Shown: piece by piece, positions 39,166-47,964 of the stretch
How the letters are laid out: every line of letters begins with the position of its first letter
Numbering within the stretch: the first letter of the stretch is position 1
NCBI GenBank assembly: GCA_964547875.1
Contig: CAZJPE010000002.1
Span: 62,001-126,000 of the forward strand
DNA length: 64,000 nt
Reading direction: 5' to 3'
DNA from: JAUSIK01 sp964547875
Lineage (GTDB): Archaea; Nanobdellota; Nanobdellia; Pacearchaeales; GW2011-AR1
Translations under genes and position numbers: made by a program
The notes under the pieces: model-generated
Database searches by the model: none
The model's input: only the letters and a program-made list of their open reading frames with translations
What the model was told of the DNA's origin: nothing

Positions 39166-40809
39166 ATGGATTATAAAGTGTGTATTTTGGCTGCGGGAAA
39201 AAATACAAATGTTAGTTATGCGAGAGATTTTCATATAAGTTTATTGCCTGTAGGGACAAAATCAGCATTAACTAGGATTATTGAAAAGTTCCCTTTAAAT
39301 GTAGAGATAATAATTGCTGTGGGATATAATAGCCATTTGATAAAAGATTTCAGTGATATAACTTTTTCTAATAGGAAGATTAGAATTGTAGAAATTGATA
39401 ATTATTCAGGGCCCGGTAGTGGACCTGGGAGAACACTTTTAGCATGTAAGTCACATCTAAACTGCCCATTTATATTCACTGCCGCCGACACGATAGTAGG
39501 AGATGAAATTCCAATCCCTAATAAAAACTGGATTGGTATATCGCATGTTTCTGATTCAACGAATTATTGTGTCGCTGAAGTAGAAAATAGTAATGTAACA
39601 AAGTTCTATGATAAAATGGAAACTTCTATCTTATTAAAAGCATGTAAAAACTACAGAACAATTTTAAACAACGCTTTTATTGGCATTGCTGGCGTTCTTG
39701 ATTATAATGTTTTCTGGAAAGAGATTGAGAGAGACCAGCATCTCATAAAAAAAGAGCTGCAAGTTTCTAATGGCCTTGCAGGGTTAATTCCGCATAAGCT
39801 TGAGGCAATATCATTCTTTAATTGGTTTGATATAGGAAATGAGACAGGATATAATTTTGCGAACAGATTCTTTGAGAAAAACAAGATTATAGCAAAACCA
39901 GAAGAATTTATTTATTTTGAGGATAGAAAAGTAATAAAATATTTTTCAGATAAGGAGATAGTAAGGGAGAGAATAAATAGGGCATCAAAATTAAAAAATA
40001 TTGTTCCCGAGATTATTCAATCCAAGGATAATTTTTACGCTTATGATTTTGTCGAAGGAGAGACACTGGCAAAAATTAATGATATAAGCATATTCAAACA
40101 ATTCTTAGATTTCTGCAAAGAAACAATATGGAAAAGAGCAAACTTAAACGCAGAAGAGATGTCAGATTTCAAGAGCCTGTGCATTAACTTTTATAGACAT
40201 AAGACCTTAGAGAGAATTCAAAAGTTTTTCAGGGAAAGCGATATTAAGGATAAAGAGGAAATAATTAACGGAGAGAAAGTCCTGACATTGGGAGAAATGC
40301 TAAGAGAGATAGACTGGAAAAAAATTTCAGAAGGCGTACCTGTTGTCTTTCACGGGGATTTACAGCCTGAAAATATAATTGTCTGTGATAAAGGATTCCA
40401 ATTAATTGACTGGAGGCACAGCTTTGCAGGCAATGTAGACTATGGGGATATTTATTACGATTTTGCAAAGTTGCATCATGCTCTTATTGTTACCCATGAA
40501 ATTATAAGAAATAATCAATTTGAAATAAAAAGAGATAAGAATTACGTGAATTATGATTTTTTGAGAAAAAACAATTTGATGGAATACAAAGACGTTCTTG
40601 AGAATTTTATAGAAAAAGAAGGATATGACTTAAAAAGATTGAATATATTGACTTCATTGATATACTTAAATATTGCGCCCCTGCACCATTACCCATACAA
40701 CGAGTTTCTTTATTATCTTGGCAAATATTCTTTGTTTAAGGAGATGAATAACAATAATCCTTATATAATAAAAAATCAGCAATTAACAGTTAAGATTCAG
40801 GACAGATAA
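39166..40809 (+). CDS. Fusion: degenerate nucleotidyltransferase-like domain + APH/choline-kinase-like domain
   Basis: A 547-residue protein. Residues 1-235 are a paralogue of the nucleotidyltransferase at 35239 (identical first 34 nt; shared NKNWxG and ELQVSNG blocks), but GIGSRM is replaced by KNTNVS and the conserved Lys-Pro region reads SLLPVG, so catalysis is doubtful. Residues 236-547 form an aminoglycoside/choline kinase fold with FHGDLQPENIIV (396-406) and LIDWRHSF (about 413-420), the Brenner motif and metal Asp, both intact. It probably phosphorylates a small alcohol or sugar. gmhA begins one base after its stop. Confidence 0.8.
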   Translation: MDYKVCILAAGKNTNVSYARDFHISLLPVGTKSALTRIIEKFPLNVEIIIAVGYNSHLIKDFSDITFSNRKIRIVEIDNYSGPGSGPGRTLLACKSHLNCPFIFTAADTIVGDEIPIPNKNWIGISHVSDSTNYCVAEVENSNVTKFYDKMETSILLKACKNYRTILNNAFIGIAGVLDYNVFWKEIERDQHLIKKELQVSNGLAGLIPHKLEAISFFNWFDIGNETGYNFANRFFEKNKIIAKPEEFIYFEDRKVIKYFSDKEIVRERINRASKLKNIVPEIIQSKDNFYAYDFVEGETLAKINDISIFKQFLDFCKETIWKRANLNAEEMSDFKSLCINFYRHKTLERIQKFFRESDIKDKEEIINGEKVLTLGEMLREIDWKKISEGVPVVFHGDLQPENIIVCDKGFQLIDWRHSFAGNVDYGDIYYDFAKLHHALIVTHEIIRNNQFEIKRDKNYVNYDFLRKNNLMEYKDVLENFIEKEGYDLKRLNILTSLIYLNIAPLHHYPYNEFLYYLGKYSLFKEMNNNNPYIIKNQQLTVKIQDR

Positions 40810-40810
40810 A

Positions 40811-41494
40811 ATGGCAATAGATAATGAAAGGCTATATGAGATGGCAGAATATGGCTTATTAAAGTTATATCTTCGAGAGAAGGAATCTGCATTAAAACAT
40901 TTTCCTATTCATGAGGTTATGCAGGCGACAGATATGATATGGGAAACTTATAAAAAAGGTGGAACAGTTTACGCCTGCGGAAATGGTGGCAATGCTGCTT
41001 CTGTCGGCAATCTAATTACAGATCTGGCTAATCACTTATTTGTTACAGATGACAAATCAAAACCTCTTCCAGAAAATATTCAGAGATTAAGGACTGTTGA
41101 TTTATGCTCTTCTGGAGCAGCTCTTACTGCTTATTTAAATGACTTTGGAAAAGAATACGTGTTTTCACAACAACTTATCTGCAATAGGGTTGCAGAGGGA
41201 GATACTTTGTTTGGCTTTAGCGGAAGCGGAACATCAGGAAATATAAGAAAAGCATGTGAGATTGCAAAAAAACACGGCGCTAAAACAATTTTAGTGACGA
41301 GAAATAGGAATGCTGTATTGGAAGAACTTATTGACTTAAGCATTGTTTTTGAGGGACATTCGCAATTTCCAGGACAAATAGGAAGCAATGACTTTAATTT
41401 CCATTATGAAGATCTTGGCTTTGCCATGGCTCACATGATTACAGGGCTATTGAGAAAGAGGATTTATGACGAACATAATAGAATCAAATCTTGA
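40811..41494 (+). CDS. gmhA: Sedoheptulose 7-phosphate isomerase (GmhA-like SIS protein)
   Basis: A 227-residue SIS-domain protein with GGTVYACGNGGNAASVGNLITDLANH (about 51-76), FGFSGSGTSGNIRKACE (about 136-152) and FEGHSQFPGQIGSNDFNFHYEDLGF near the end. The SGSGTSGN phosphosugar loop and length fit GmhA, which converts sedoheptulose 7-phosphate to D-glycero-D-manno-heptose 7-phosphate. It is one base after the kinase fusion gene, and the transketolase that makes its substrate overlaps its 3' end by 29 nt, so the three are one operon. Confidence 0.82.
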   Translation: MAIDNERLYEMAEYGLLKLYLREKESALKHFPIHEVMQATDMIWETYKKGGTVYACGNGGNAASVGNLITDLANHLFVTDDKSKPLPENIQRLRTVDLCSSGAALTAYLNDFGKEYVFSQQLICNRVAEGDTLFGFSGSGTSGNIRKACEIAKKHGAKTILVTRNRNAVLEELIDLSIVFEGHSQFPGQIGSNDFNFHYEDLGFAMAHMITGLLRKRIYDEHNRIKS

Positions 41495-43262
41495 AGAAAA
41501 AGCAAGAGAGATAAGAAAAAGCCTGATAACTGCGCTATATCACGCAGATTCAGGACATCCTGGATCTTCTCTATCATGGACAGACATAGCTGCTAGCTTA
41601 TTTTTTAATGAGATAAATCTTGAAAAAGGGGATAGATTTATGCTATCCAAAGGACATGCAGTTCCAACTTTATACGCAATATTATGCATGAAAGGTTATG
41701 CAGATGAAAAGAGATTTGAAAAAGAACTAAGAAAGATTGGCAGTCCTTTTCAAGGGCATCCTGTAGCAGGCACTCTCCCGCATATTTATGCAAGCACAGG
41801 CTCATTAGGACAGGGCTTATCATTTGCCCTTGGCATGGCTGAAGCAAAGAAATTATCAAAACAAAATGAAAGAGTTTATGTTTTGCTTGGAGATGGAGAG
41901 CTTCAAGAGGGGCAGAATTGGGAGGCATTTCGATATGGCTGCAACAGGAAGATGGATAATTTAATTGCTATTATAGACAAGAATGGCTATCAGAATGATG
42001 CTGCTGTTGACGAAACTATGCCCTTAGGCAATTTAGAGCGACAATTAGAGAGCTTTGGCTGGAATGTGATAAAGGTAGATGGGCATAACTTTAACGAACT
42101 AAGGCAGGCTTATGCTAATGCAAAAAAGATATTGGGAAAGCCAACAGCAATTATTGCAGAAACTGTGAAGGGAAAAGGAGTTAGGCATATAGAATCAAAC
42201 AGGAAAAAACATAATGGGGCCATGACTGGAGAGGAATATGTAAACGCCATGCTTGATCTGGGAGTTAAGATTAAAGAACCGCCAATTAAATTCCAAGCTA
42301 AAAACAGCATAAACAACGAGCCTGCTTCTGGGATAAGAGATGCTTTTGGCGAGGCGTTAGCTGAAGCGGGAAAAGAATATGGCCGCCTAGTGGTTGTTGA
42401 CTGCGATTTAGGAAGCGCTACAAAAACCCTTAAATTTAAGGAAAAGTTTCCTGAGAGATTTTTTCAAGTCGGAATTGCAGAGCAGCATGGAGTTAGTCTA
42501 GCAGCGGGATTGGCAAAGGAGGGCTATCGCCCTTTTATCTCAAGCTTTGGTGCATTTTTAACGCAGAGAGCAAAGGATCAAATAATGAATTCTGTCGCCT
42601 ACAGCAATGCGGGCGTTGTGCTTGTTGGAAGCCATAGTGGATTAGCAATAGGAAAAGACGGAGCTACGCAAATGGGAATAGACGACATTAATGCCATGAT
42701 GGCGATACCAAATATGGAAATTTATTCTCCAGCGAGCGCCGTAGAAATCAAGCAAGTTGTTAATTATCTTGTAAATGGAAATCAATTCGCATATCTAAGA
42801 ACATCACGCAGACCTGTGCCCAATATACACGACAATAACTACTCTTTTAATCCTGAAAGAGTAGATGTTATAAAAGACTGCGGGCGGGAAAATGGAATAA
42901 GCATAATGGCGACAGGCGACATGGTTTATTATGCCCTCCAGGCTGCCAAAGAGCTGGAAAAAGAGATACCTTTAGATGTAATTAATTTTTGCAGATTAAA
43001 GCCAATTGACAGAGAGAGCGTAATTTCCTACGCAAGAAGAAGAGCAGGGATAATTACATTGGAAGATCATAGCATTATCGGGGGGCTTGGCTCAAGAGTG
43101 TGCGAGATAATTGCAGAAGAGGGTCTTGGAAAGAGAGTTTTAAGGCAGGGATTGCGTGACTGCTTTGGGGAGAGCGGCGAGCCCGAAGATTTATATAAAA
43201 AACATAAGCTGGATATTGAAGGCATAAAAAATTCCATGAGAGAATTCTATTTAGAGACATAA
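41466..43262 (+). CDS. tkt: Transketolase
   Basis: A 598-residue single-chain transketolase: DSGHPGSSLSW (about 28-38), the ThDP motif GDGELQEGQNWEA followed by IIDKNGYQ, and the pyrimidine-domain VGIAEQHGVSLAAGLA with the catalytic glutamate. The C-terminal domain (LPLDVINFCRLKPID) is complete. Transketolase interconverts pentose and heptose phosphates and yields sedoheptulose 7-phosphate, the GmhA substrate. Many archaea carry it as two subunits, so the one-chain form is worth noting. The start overlaps gmhA. Its 3' end overlaps the RHS fragment on the other strand by 16 nt. Confidence 0.92.
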   Translation: MTNIIESNLEEKAREIRKSLITALYHADSGHPGSSLSWTDIAASLFFNEINLEKGDRFMLSKGHAVPTLYAILCMKGYADEKRFEKELRKIGSPFQGHPVAGTLPHIYASTGSLGQGLSFALGMAEAKKLSKQNERVYVLLGDGELQEGQNWEAFRYGCNRKMDNLIAIIDKNGYQNDAAVDETMPLGNLERQLESFGWNVIKVDGHNFNELRQAYANAKKILGKPTAIIAETVKGKGVRHIESNRKKHNGAMTGEEYVNAMLDLGVKIKEPPIKFQAKNSINNEPASGIRDAFGEALAEAGKEYGRLVVVDCDLGSATKTLKFKEKFPERFFQVGIAEQHGVSLAAGLAKEGYRPFISSFGAFLTQRAKDQIMNSVAYSNAGVVLVGSHSGLAIGKDGATQMGIDDINAMMAIPNMEIYSPASAVEIKQVVNYLVNGNQFAYLRTSRRPVPNIHDNNYSFNPERVDVIKDCGRENGISIMATGDMVYYALQAAKELEKEIPLDVINFCRLKPIDRESVISYARRRAGIITLEDHSIIGGLGSRVCEIIAEEGLGKRVLRQGLRDCFGESGEPEDLYKKHKLDIEGIKNSMREFYLET

Positions 43263-43447
43263 ATTAGATAATACTTGCCTAAATGATCTCCATGATAGCA
43301 AGTATTATTGTTTGAATTGTCTTTATTAGTAACTAATTTATCATTAGCGTAATAATATGTTTCGTTGAGAATTGTGCCGTTTGTGTTTCTTGTTTGGATG
43401 AAGTTGTCGTTTATGTAATAACTAATTTTATTCATGTCTTTATTCAC
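43247..43447 (-). pseudogene. RHS-repeat fragment 1
   Basis: A 66-residue frame reading NKISYYINDNFIQTRNTNG...ETYYYANDKLVTNKD...CYHGDHLG, which is the YD-repeat end of an RHS protein (consensus YYHPDHLG). After HLG the similarity stops abruptly next to the transketolase 3' end and the frame runs on for only eight residues. It closely resembles fragment 2 at 44045-44317, in direct orientation. A truncated remnant, not expected to function. Confidence 0.7.
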
Positions 43448-43469
43448 CCAATCCTTTTTATAAAATTAA

Positions 43470-43697
43470 TTAGGCTTTATACTTACTAGCATTAATTATA
43501 GTTAATCCAACAATATTATCGCCTCTTTTATGGAGAATGGTGTTCCCATCCATTACACTATTATCTGCATTTTGAGGCCTTGCAAAACTAATATAAAGCA
43601 CGTCCGCTTCTTTATCATAGTCTATCCACATTTGCTTCGCTATCTTTACAAATTGTGGTATTATCTTCTCTATATTACTTATTATTTTTTCTTCCAT
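43470..43697 (-). CDS. DUF2283 family protein (probable antitoxin partner)
   Basis: A 75-residue protein with WIDYDKEADVLYISFARPQNADNSV and HKRGDNIVGLTIINASKY, the D-x-x-x-D-x-L-Y-I-x-F and G-x-I-V-G-L-x-I signatures of DUF2283. This family is often encoded beside DUF4258 or similar small toxins. It overlaps the gene upstream by 16 nt in the same direction, consistent with a two-gene toxin-antitoxin unit. Direct function in neutralising the partner is inferred. Confidence 0.78.
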   Translation of the reverse strand: MEEKIISNIEKIIPQFVKIAKQMWIDYDKEADVLYISFARPQNADNSVMDGNTILHKRGDNIVGLTIINASKYKA

Positions 43698-43993
43698 ATT
43701 ATTTTTCTATCTTTTCTTACTCTATCAATTTCTGAAGTCAAAAAGGCCGTTATAACAAAGCCATCTTTATTAGGGATTTCCCTATAAATAACAACAATAT
43801 GCTTATTATTAAATCTTTTTGTTGCTAAAAATTCGCCTTCATCACCCTCTATTATTTCTTCTGGCTCATTAATAGTTTCTAAAACACAATCGCTAAGTCC
43901 AGACATATAATCATGAGATTCTATTATGTGAAACCATCTTTCTTCAGTTAGTCTGATTTTAATCTTATTTTTAGAAATTGTAAAACCTATCAT
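43682..43993 (-). CDS. DUF4258/RelE-like putative nuclease
   Basis: A 103-residue protein: IKIRLTEERWFHIIESHDYM near the start, a glutamate-rich turn (EEIIEGDEGEFLATKRF) and NKHIVVIYREIPNKDGFVITAFLTS. The order T-xx-RWxHI...H, then VVYxE, then FVITAFxT resembles the phage Barnase-EndoU-ColicinE5/RelE-like nuclease fold and DUF4258 proteins. It is paired with a DUF2283 gene and lies between two RHS fragments, a position where RHS toxin tips are found. RNase activity is inferred, not shown. Confidence 0.65.
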   Translation of the reverse strand: MIGFTISKNKIKIRLTEERWFHIIESHDYMSGLSDCVLETINEPEEIIEGDEGEFLATKRFNNKHIVVIYREIPNKDGFVITAFLTSEIDRVRKDRKIIWKKK

Positions 43994-44044
43994 TTTTTAT
44001 GTTAAAAGCTAATAGCTAATAGTATCTAAATGTTTTGTTTTTAT

Positions 44045-44317
44045 TTAAATCTCTCCAAAAGGTAAATAAAATTCTTCTTCTACTATATGCCCAGTCTGAT
44101 TAGTAACTAAACTTGTTGAGCCTAAATGATCAGGATGATAATATGTCTTACTTCCACTATTGTCTTTCTTAGTAACTAATTTATCATTTGTATAGTAATA
44201 TGTTTCATTAATTATTGTTCCGTTCGTGTAACGGATTTGTATGAAATTATCTGAAATGTAATATGTAGTTTGATTATTGCCTGTTGTGTAATCGTAATCT
44301 ACTTTCTTTATTCTATT
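44045..44317 (-). pseudogene. RHS-repeat fragment 2 (C-terminal core end)
   Basis: An open stretch of 90 codons with no start codon, entered after a TAA at 44318-44320. It reads NRIKKVDYDYTTGN...YYISDNFIQIRYTNG...ETYYYTNDKLVTKKD...YYHPDHLGSTSLVTNQ and ends EEEFYLPFGEI followed by stop. This is the hallmark end of the RHS core barrel, normally joined to a variable toxin tip. The bulk of the RHS gene is missing. Fragment 1 at 43247-43447 is a diverged direct copy. Confidence 0.75.
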
Positions 44318-44358
44318 TTATAAGAAATTGCTTTTTAAATATGTTACTGAATAGGGAT

Positions 44359-45915
44359 CTAAAAATTAAAAAATTTCTTCTTTATTGACTTTAAAATCAT
44401 GATGTCATTATCATCTAATGCGTGAGTCAGAAAAAATAGTATTGCATACAATGCAAGAAAAAATATAGAAAGCATTATAGAACTAAGCAGAGTGTTTATT
44501 ATAAGAGATTTTATAACTAATACCAATACTCCTGAAAGCGCGGCGATTATGAATAGGGACACTACCTTTTTTCTGATTGGAATGAACTTCAAATGATAGC
44601 TGACTTCTGAGATAAATATTGTTGCCAATATAATTGAGCTTAATAGCGTCGCTATTGCCGCCCCATTTATACCATTTGCATTATCTATAAATCCAATTTT
44701 TTCCATTGGGACAAAAATTGAGTTTAGAAAGAAATTAGTTCCTGCCAATACCAAGACATTATAAAATATTAATTTTGATTTCCCAGTTAATTGAATCAGC
44801 TTCCTAGTCAATGGGCCTGTAAAAGACAATATAAACGTGCTTATGACAAGTATCCTTAATGCTGTGCTTGACTCTATGAATTCGCTGCCAAATAGTATTC
44901 TCAAGAATACTTCTGGGAAGATAAAGATTAGCATAAGAATAGGCACATTGATCATGAAAACCCATTTTCCAACTTGCTTGCTTAATTCTTTTATCAGAGG
45001 CATTTTTTTCTTCGCGTATGCCTCACTTATTAGAGGAAAATAAAGCCCCATGAACAATTCAGGGGTTATTGCTAATATCAGGGCTATCGGCATTGCGGCA
45101 TTATATAAACCTACTTCTAATGGGCCCTTAAAATACCCCAAAGAGAATGAATCTATCCATGAATAAAGAATACCTATAAAACTTGAAAATAAAAGAGGCA
45201 GAGAATATCTTATAAATTCTTTTGAAAGCTTCTTTTTTTCATTGTCTATTCTATAATCTTTTTTATATATCTCTGGAATAGTATGCCTACTAATTATTAT
45301 AGAGGAAATTAATGATACGAAATATCCTACCAGATATGAAATTATAATTGCTAAATCGCTAAATCCAATTATTAATAAAATTATTATGAAAACAACGCTT
45401 GCTATATTATGAAATATATAAGAGATTAGAATATACCATGTTATTTTCTCGTAAGATCTTAGCATAGCAATAAATATGGTTGATATAACCATCAAAGGCA
45501 CAGCAAGACTTAAGATTTTTAAGTAAATTATTAAATCAGTATTATGAAATATCTTTATCGCTATTGTTTCTGAGAGTAAAAATAGCAGAATTCCGCCTGA
45601 AATGCTTGATACTAACAGATATTTTAAAGTATGTCTGAAGATGAATCTAATATTATCAATCCTTCCTTTTCCCCTGAATATTGGTATATATCTTGGAATT
45701 GCCTCGCTAAAGCCTAGAGAAGCGCATACTGAAACCCATAAAACGATCATATTCGCCAAGGAAAAAAGACCATAAACCTCTGCGCCTAATGTTCTTGCAA
45801 TTATAACTCTGTAAACATAAACTAATAGCTTTCCTATAAATAGGCAAATAAAGAATATTACTGAAGATCTAAAAATCTTCTTTAGGCTTTTATTAAATTC
45901 TGTATTGTCCTGCAT
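44359..45915 (-). CDS. Polysaccharide flippase (MOP superfamily, Wzx-like)
   Basis: A 518-residue membrane protein with 12-14 predicted helices. The N-terminal SSVIFFICLFIGKLLVYVYRVIIARTLGAEVYGLFSLA is the conserved first-helix block of the polysaccharide biosynthesis (Polysacc_synt) family, in which RxLGxExYGLF is typical. Such proteins flip lipid-linked glycans across the cytoplasmic membrane. It sits centrally among the glycosyltransferases. A TATA-like box lies 26 nt upstream. Confidence 0.9.
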   Translation of the reverse strand: MQDNTEFNKSLKKIFRSSVIFFICLFIGKLLVYVYRVIIARTLGAEVYGLFSLANMIVLWVSVCASLGFSEAIPRYIPIFRGKGRIDNIRFIFRHTLKYLLVSSISGGILLFLLSETIAIKIFHNTDLIIYLKILSLAVPLMVISTIFIAMLRSYEKITWYILISYIFHNIASVVFIIILLIIGFSDLAIIISYLVGYFVSLISSIIISRHTIPEIYKKDYRIDNEKKKLSKEFIRYSLPLLFSSFIGILYSWIDSFSLGYFKGPLEVGLYNAAMPIALILAITPELFMGLYFPLISEAYAKKKMPLIKELSKQVGKWVFMINVPILMLIFIFPEVFLRILFGSEFIESSTALRILVISTFILSFTGPLTRKLIQLTGKSKLIFYNVLVLAGTNFFLNSIFVPMEKIGFIDNANGINGAAIATLLSSIILATIFISEVSYHLKFIPIRKKVVSLFIIAALSGVLVLVIKSLIINTLLSSIMLSIFFLALYAILFFLTHALDDNDIMILKSIKKKFFNF

Positions 45916-45936
45916 TTTTATTGGAAAGAAGTTATA

Positions 45937-45946
45937 TTTATAAATT
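45937..45946 (-). promoter_or_regulatory. TATA-like box for the flippase gene
   Basis: The sequence atttataaat (as read on the plus strand) is centred about 26 nt upstream of the minus-strand ATG at 45915. Confidence 0.5.
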
Positions 45947-45950
45947 ATAG

Positions 45951-47036
45951 TTAATTTTTAACATTAAATCTTTTAATAGCTTTCATTAATCTTTCTGAAA
46001 TTGCATCCTTATTTAATTTATTATTACAGATATTGCTTAATAATTCCATATCGTGAATGTAAACCTGCCCTAGCCTTGTAGGGTGCGTTAGTGCGCTTAA
46101 ATTTTTTTTGAATTCTATTGGGTCTAATTTTGCTCCCGGAGCGGATTCAGGTCGGGAAGGCACATTAATTACAAGATTTTTAAAACTGCTTCCATCGATA
46201 TGAAAATGACTGTGTAGAATTGAATAATAGGTAGCTAAAATATTTATGAATTTATCATCTTTTAATTTCTTCTCTAGATTATTGAACTTGTTTTTTGCGC
46301 TTATTTTTCTTGCTATTTTGAAACCTCTTACTTCAAATATCTTATGGGAGAATTTAATTGCCAATGTCTTAAGAAAACTATCTTTAGAATATGTCTTAAG
46401 ATAGTCGTATAAAATAGGATAATTGTTGAGAAAGGGGTGTATAAATTTCCTTATGTGGCTTATAGCATCGCCAACTTTATATTTTTCGTCATATGACTTA
46501 TCGTAATTTACAAGAAGCTTTATGTCATGGTGATGCCCAAAAAAACATTCTTCACCCATATGAAATGGTGTTTTTAATTCGTAATAATGTACCCATACTT
46601 TATATTTGAATATGTTTCCATTGGGCAAATTTCTATTTATTTTTAACAGGCTCTCTTTTTTATTAAATAATTCTCTTAAGAAATTTGGATTTATGTAAAT
46701 ATCTGTTCTATTTTTTAATACAAATCTGTCCTCGTCAATTTTACTTAGTCCTACATCTAAGGATTTCATTTGACACCATATATTTCCAATGCCCCTGTCT
46801 TCTGGCTCTTTAGTTGCTATTACAATTACATTATTTTTTCCCAAGAAGGAGATTATTTCCGAATTTTTTTCTGCCTCATAGTCCCATGTAGAGAAGATTA
46901 TTTTGTTTATTAGACCTTCTTTTCTTAATTTAACCATATCTGCTATTGATTTTTTGAATTTTTCAGGAGCTCTTACTAATCCTGTGAAAATTACATCTAC
47001 CTTTTTCTTTTCTCTTGGCTCTTTGTGCATACTCAT
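45951..47036 (-). CDS. WavE-like glycosyltransferase (paralogue of 33289)
   Basis: A 361-residue protein co-linear with the one at 33289-34395: DVIFTGLVRAPEKFKKSIADMVKLR, IIFSTWDYEAEKN, NIWCQMKSLDVGL, FVLKNRTDIYINPNFL and the ILATYYSILHSHFHI block. The NRTDI motif takes the place of the KTRTDI of its paralogue. It probably transfers a related sugar in the same glycan. Two in-frame ATGs (47036 and 47030) are close; the TATA-like box at 47057-47064 favours 47036. Confidence 0.65.
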   Translation of the reverse strand: MSMHKEPREKKKVDVIFTGLVRAPEKFKKSIADMVKLRKEGLINKIIFSTWDYEAEKNSEIISFLGKNNVIVIATKEPEDRGIGNIWCQMKSLDVGLSKIDEDRFVLKNRTDIYINPNFLRELFNKKESLLKINRNLPNGNIFKYKVWVHYYELKTPFHMGEECFFGHHHDIKLLVNYDKSYDEKYKVGDAISHIRKFIHPFLNNYPILYDYLKTYSKDSFLKTLAIKFSHKIFEVRGFKIARKISAKNKFNNLEKKLKDDKFINILATYYSILHSHFHIDGSSFKNLVINVPSRPESAPGAKLDPIEFKKNLSALTHPTRLGQVYIHDMELLSNICNNKLNKDAISERLMKAIKRFNVKN

Positions 47037-47056
47037 TCAAAATTTAAAAATGGGGC

Positions 47057-47064
47057 TTTTAAAT
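47057..47064 (-). promoter_or_regulatory. TATA-like box for the second WavE-like gene
   Basis: The sequence ttttaaat is centred 24-25 nt upstream of the minus-strand ATG at 47036. Confidence 0.45.
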
Positions 47065-47077
47065 ATCTTTTTATCTC

Positions 47078-47953
47078 TTATTGCTGGAATTTCTCCAGAT
47101 TTTCCTTTGTTTTGTTTATTAGATATGCTATGTCTTTCTCTTCCGCATAAGGCAGAATTCTCGCAAAATTAAGCGCTAAAAATGAGTTATGATGTGCGAA
47201 ATAAACTTTCTCCTTTGAGAAGACATTATCTCTTAGATATCTATTAATAAAATTCATTTTGGGGAGCATATTATTAATATTTATTTTTGGATTCCTGAAT
47301 TTATACCATTTTCCCTCTATATCCTGAAATAATTTTGCTATGTCAAACCAATAATGCTCAATAAAACTATCTAAAAAATCGATTAAATAATACTTTTTAT
47401 TTATTTTATCATATATTATATTCTCCATTGTTAAATCGCCATGACAAAATGTTTTCTTAATTTCTTTGTATTCTTGCGTTTTGGATAATTCATTTTTTAA
47501 ATCATCAAGAAAAGACATGTCAATTGACGCATATTTTAATTTAAGCGAATTTTTTATATCATCTATCTTTTTCTCAAAAGATTCTAAACTAATGTATTCT
47601 GCTTCATTCTCATGTTTTTTCATTGAGTCTATAATTGAACAGATATTTTTTGATACATCTGATAATTCATTGATATTTGCGTCATATATATATCCAATGA
47701 GATTAATTCCTCGGACATATTCCATATCAAAAAAAAAGAGCCCATTAACGAAGCTAGTTTTGAAGATTTTGGGAGCTGTTATTTTTTCAGTAGCTATATT
47801 GTTAAGAAAATACTCCTGCTTAGTCATCTGCGCCTTTAATCTATTATTATAATCAACAGATTTAGATATCTTTCTAACAAAATAAATTCCATTCCCGAAG
47901 TAAAGTTTTATTTTACATCCAGAGAATCCTTTAAAATCAGTAATTAACTTCAT
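47078..47953 (-). CDS. APH/choline-kinase-like phosphotransferase
   Basis: A 291-residue kinase of the aminoglycoside/choline family: TFCHGDLTMENIIYDKINKKYYLIDFLDSF combines the Brenner motif HGDLTMEN with the metal Asp in LIDFLDS. The N-lobe is reduced (INDYFGNGIYFVRK-like start). It substitutes for a sugar or alcohol kinase and is followed on the same strand, 11 nt upstream, by a nucleotidyltransferase-HAD fusion, so kinase plus nucleotidyltransferase plus phosphatase activities are grouped. Its domain is related to the C-terminal half of the protein at 39166. Confidence 0.8.
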   Translation of the reverse strand: MKLITDFKGFSGCKIKLYFGNGIYFVRKISKSVDYNNRLKAQMTKQEYFLNNIATEKITAPKIFKTSFVNGLFFFDMEYVRGINLIGYIYDANINELSDVSKNICSIIDSMKKHENEAEYISLESFEKKIDDIKNSLKLKYASIDMSFLDDLKNELSKTQEYKEIKKTFCHGDLTMENIIYDKINKKYYLIDFLDSFIEHYWFDIAKLFQDIEGKWYKFRNPKININNMLPKMNFINRYLRDNVFSKEKVYFAHHNSFLALNFARILPYAEEKDIAYLINKTKENLEKFQQ

Positions 47954-47964
47954 TTCAATATAAT

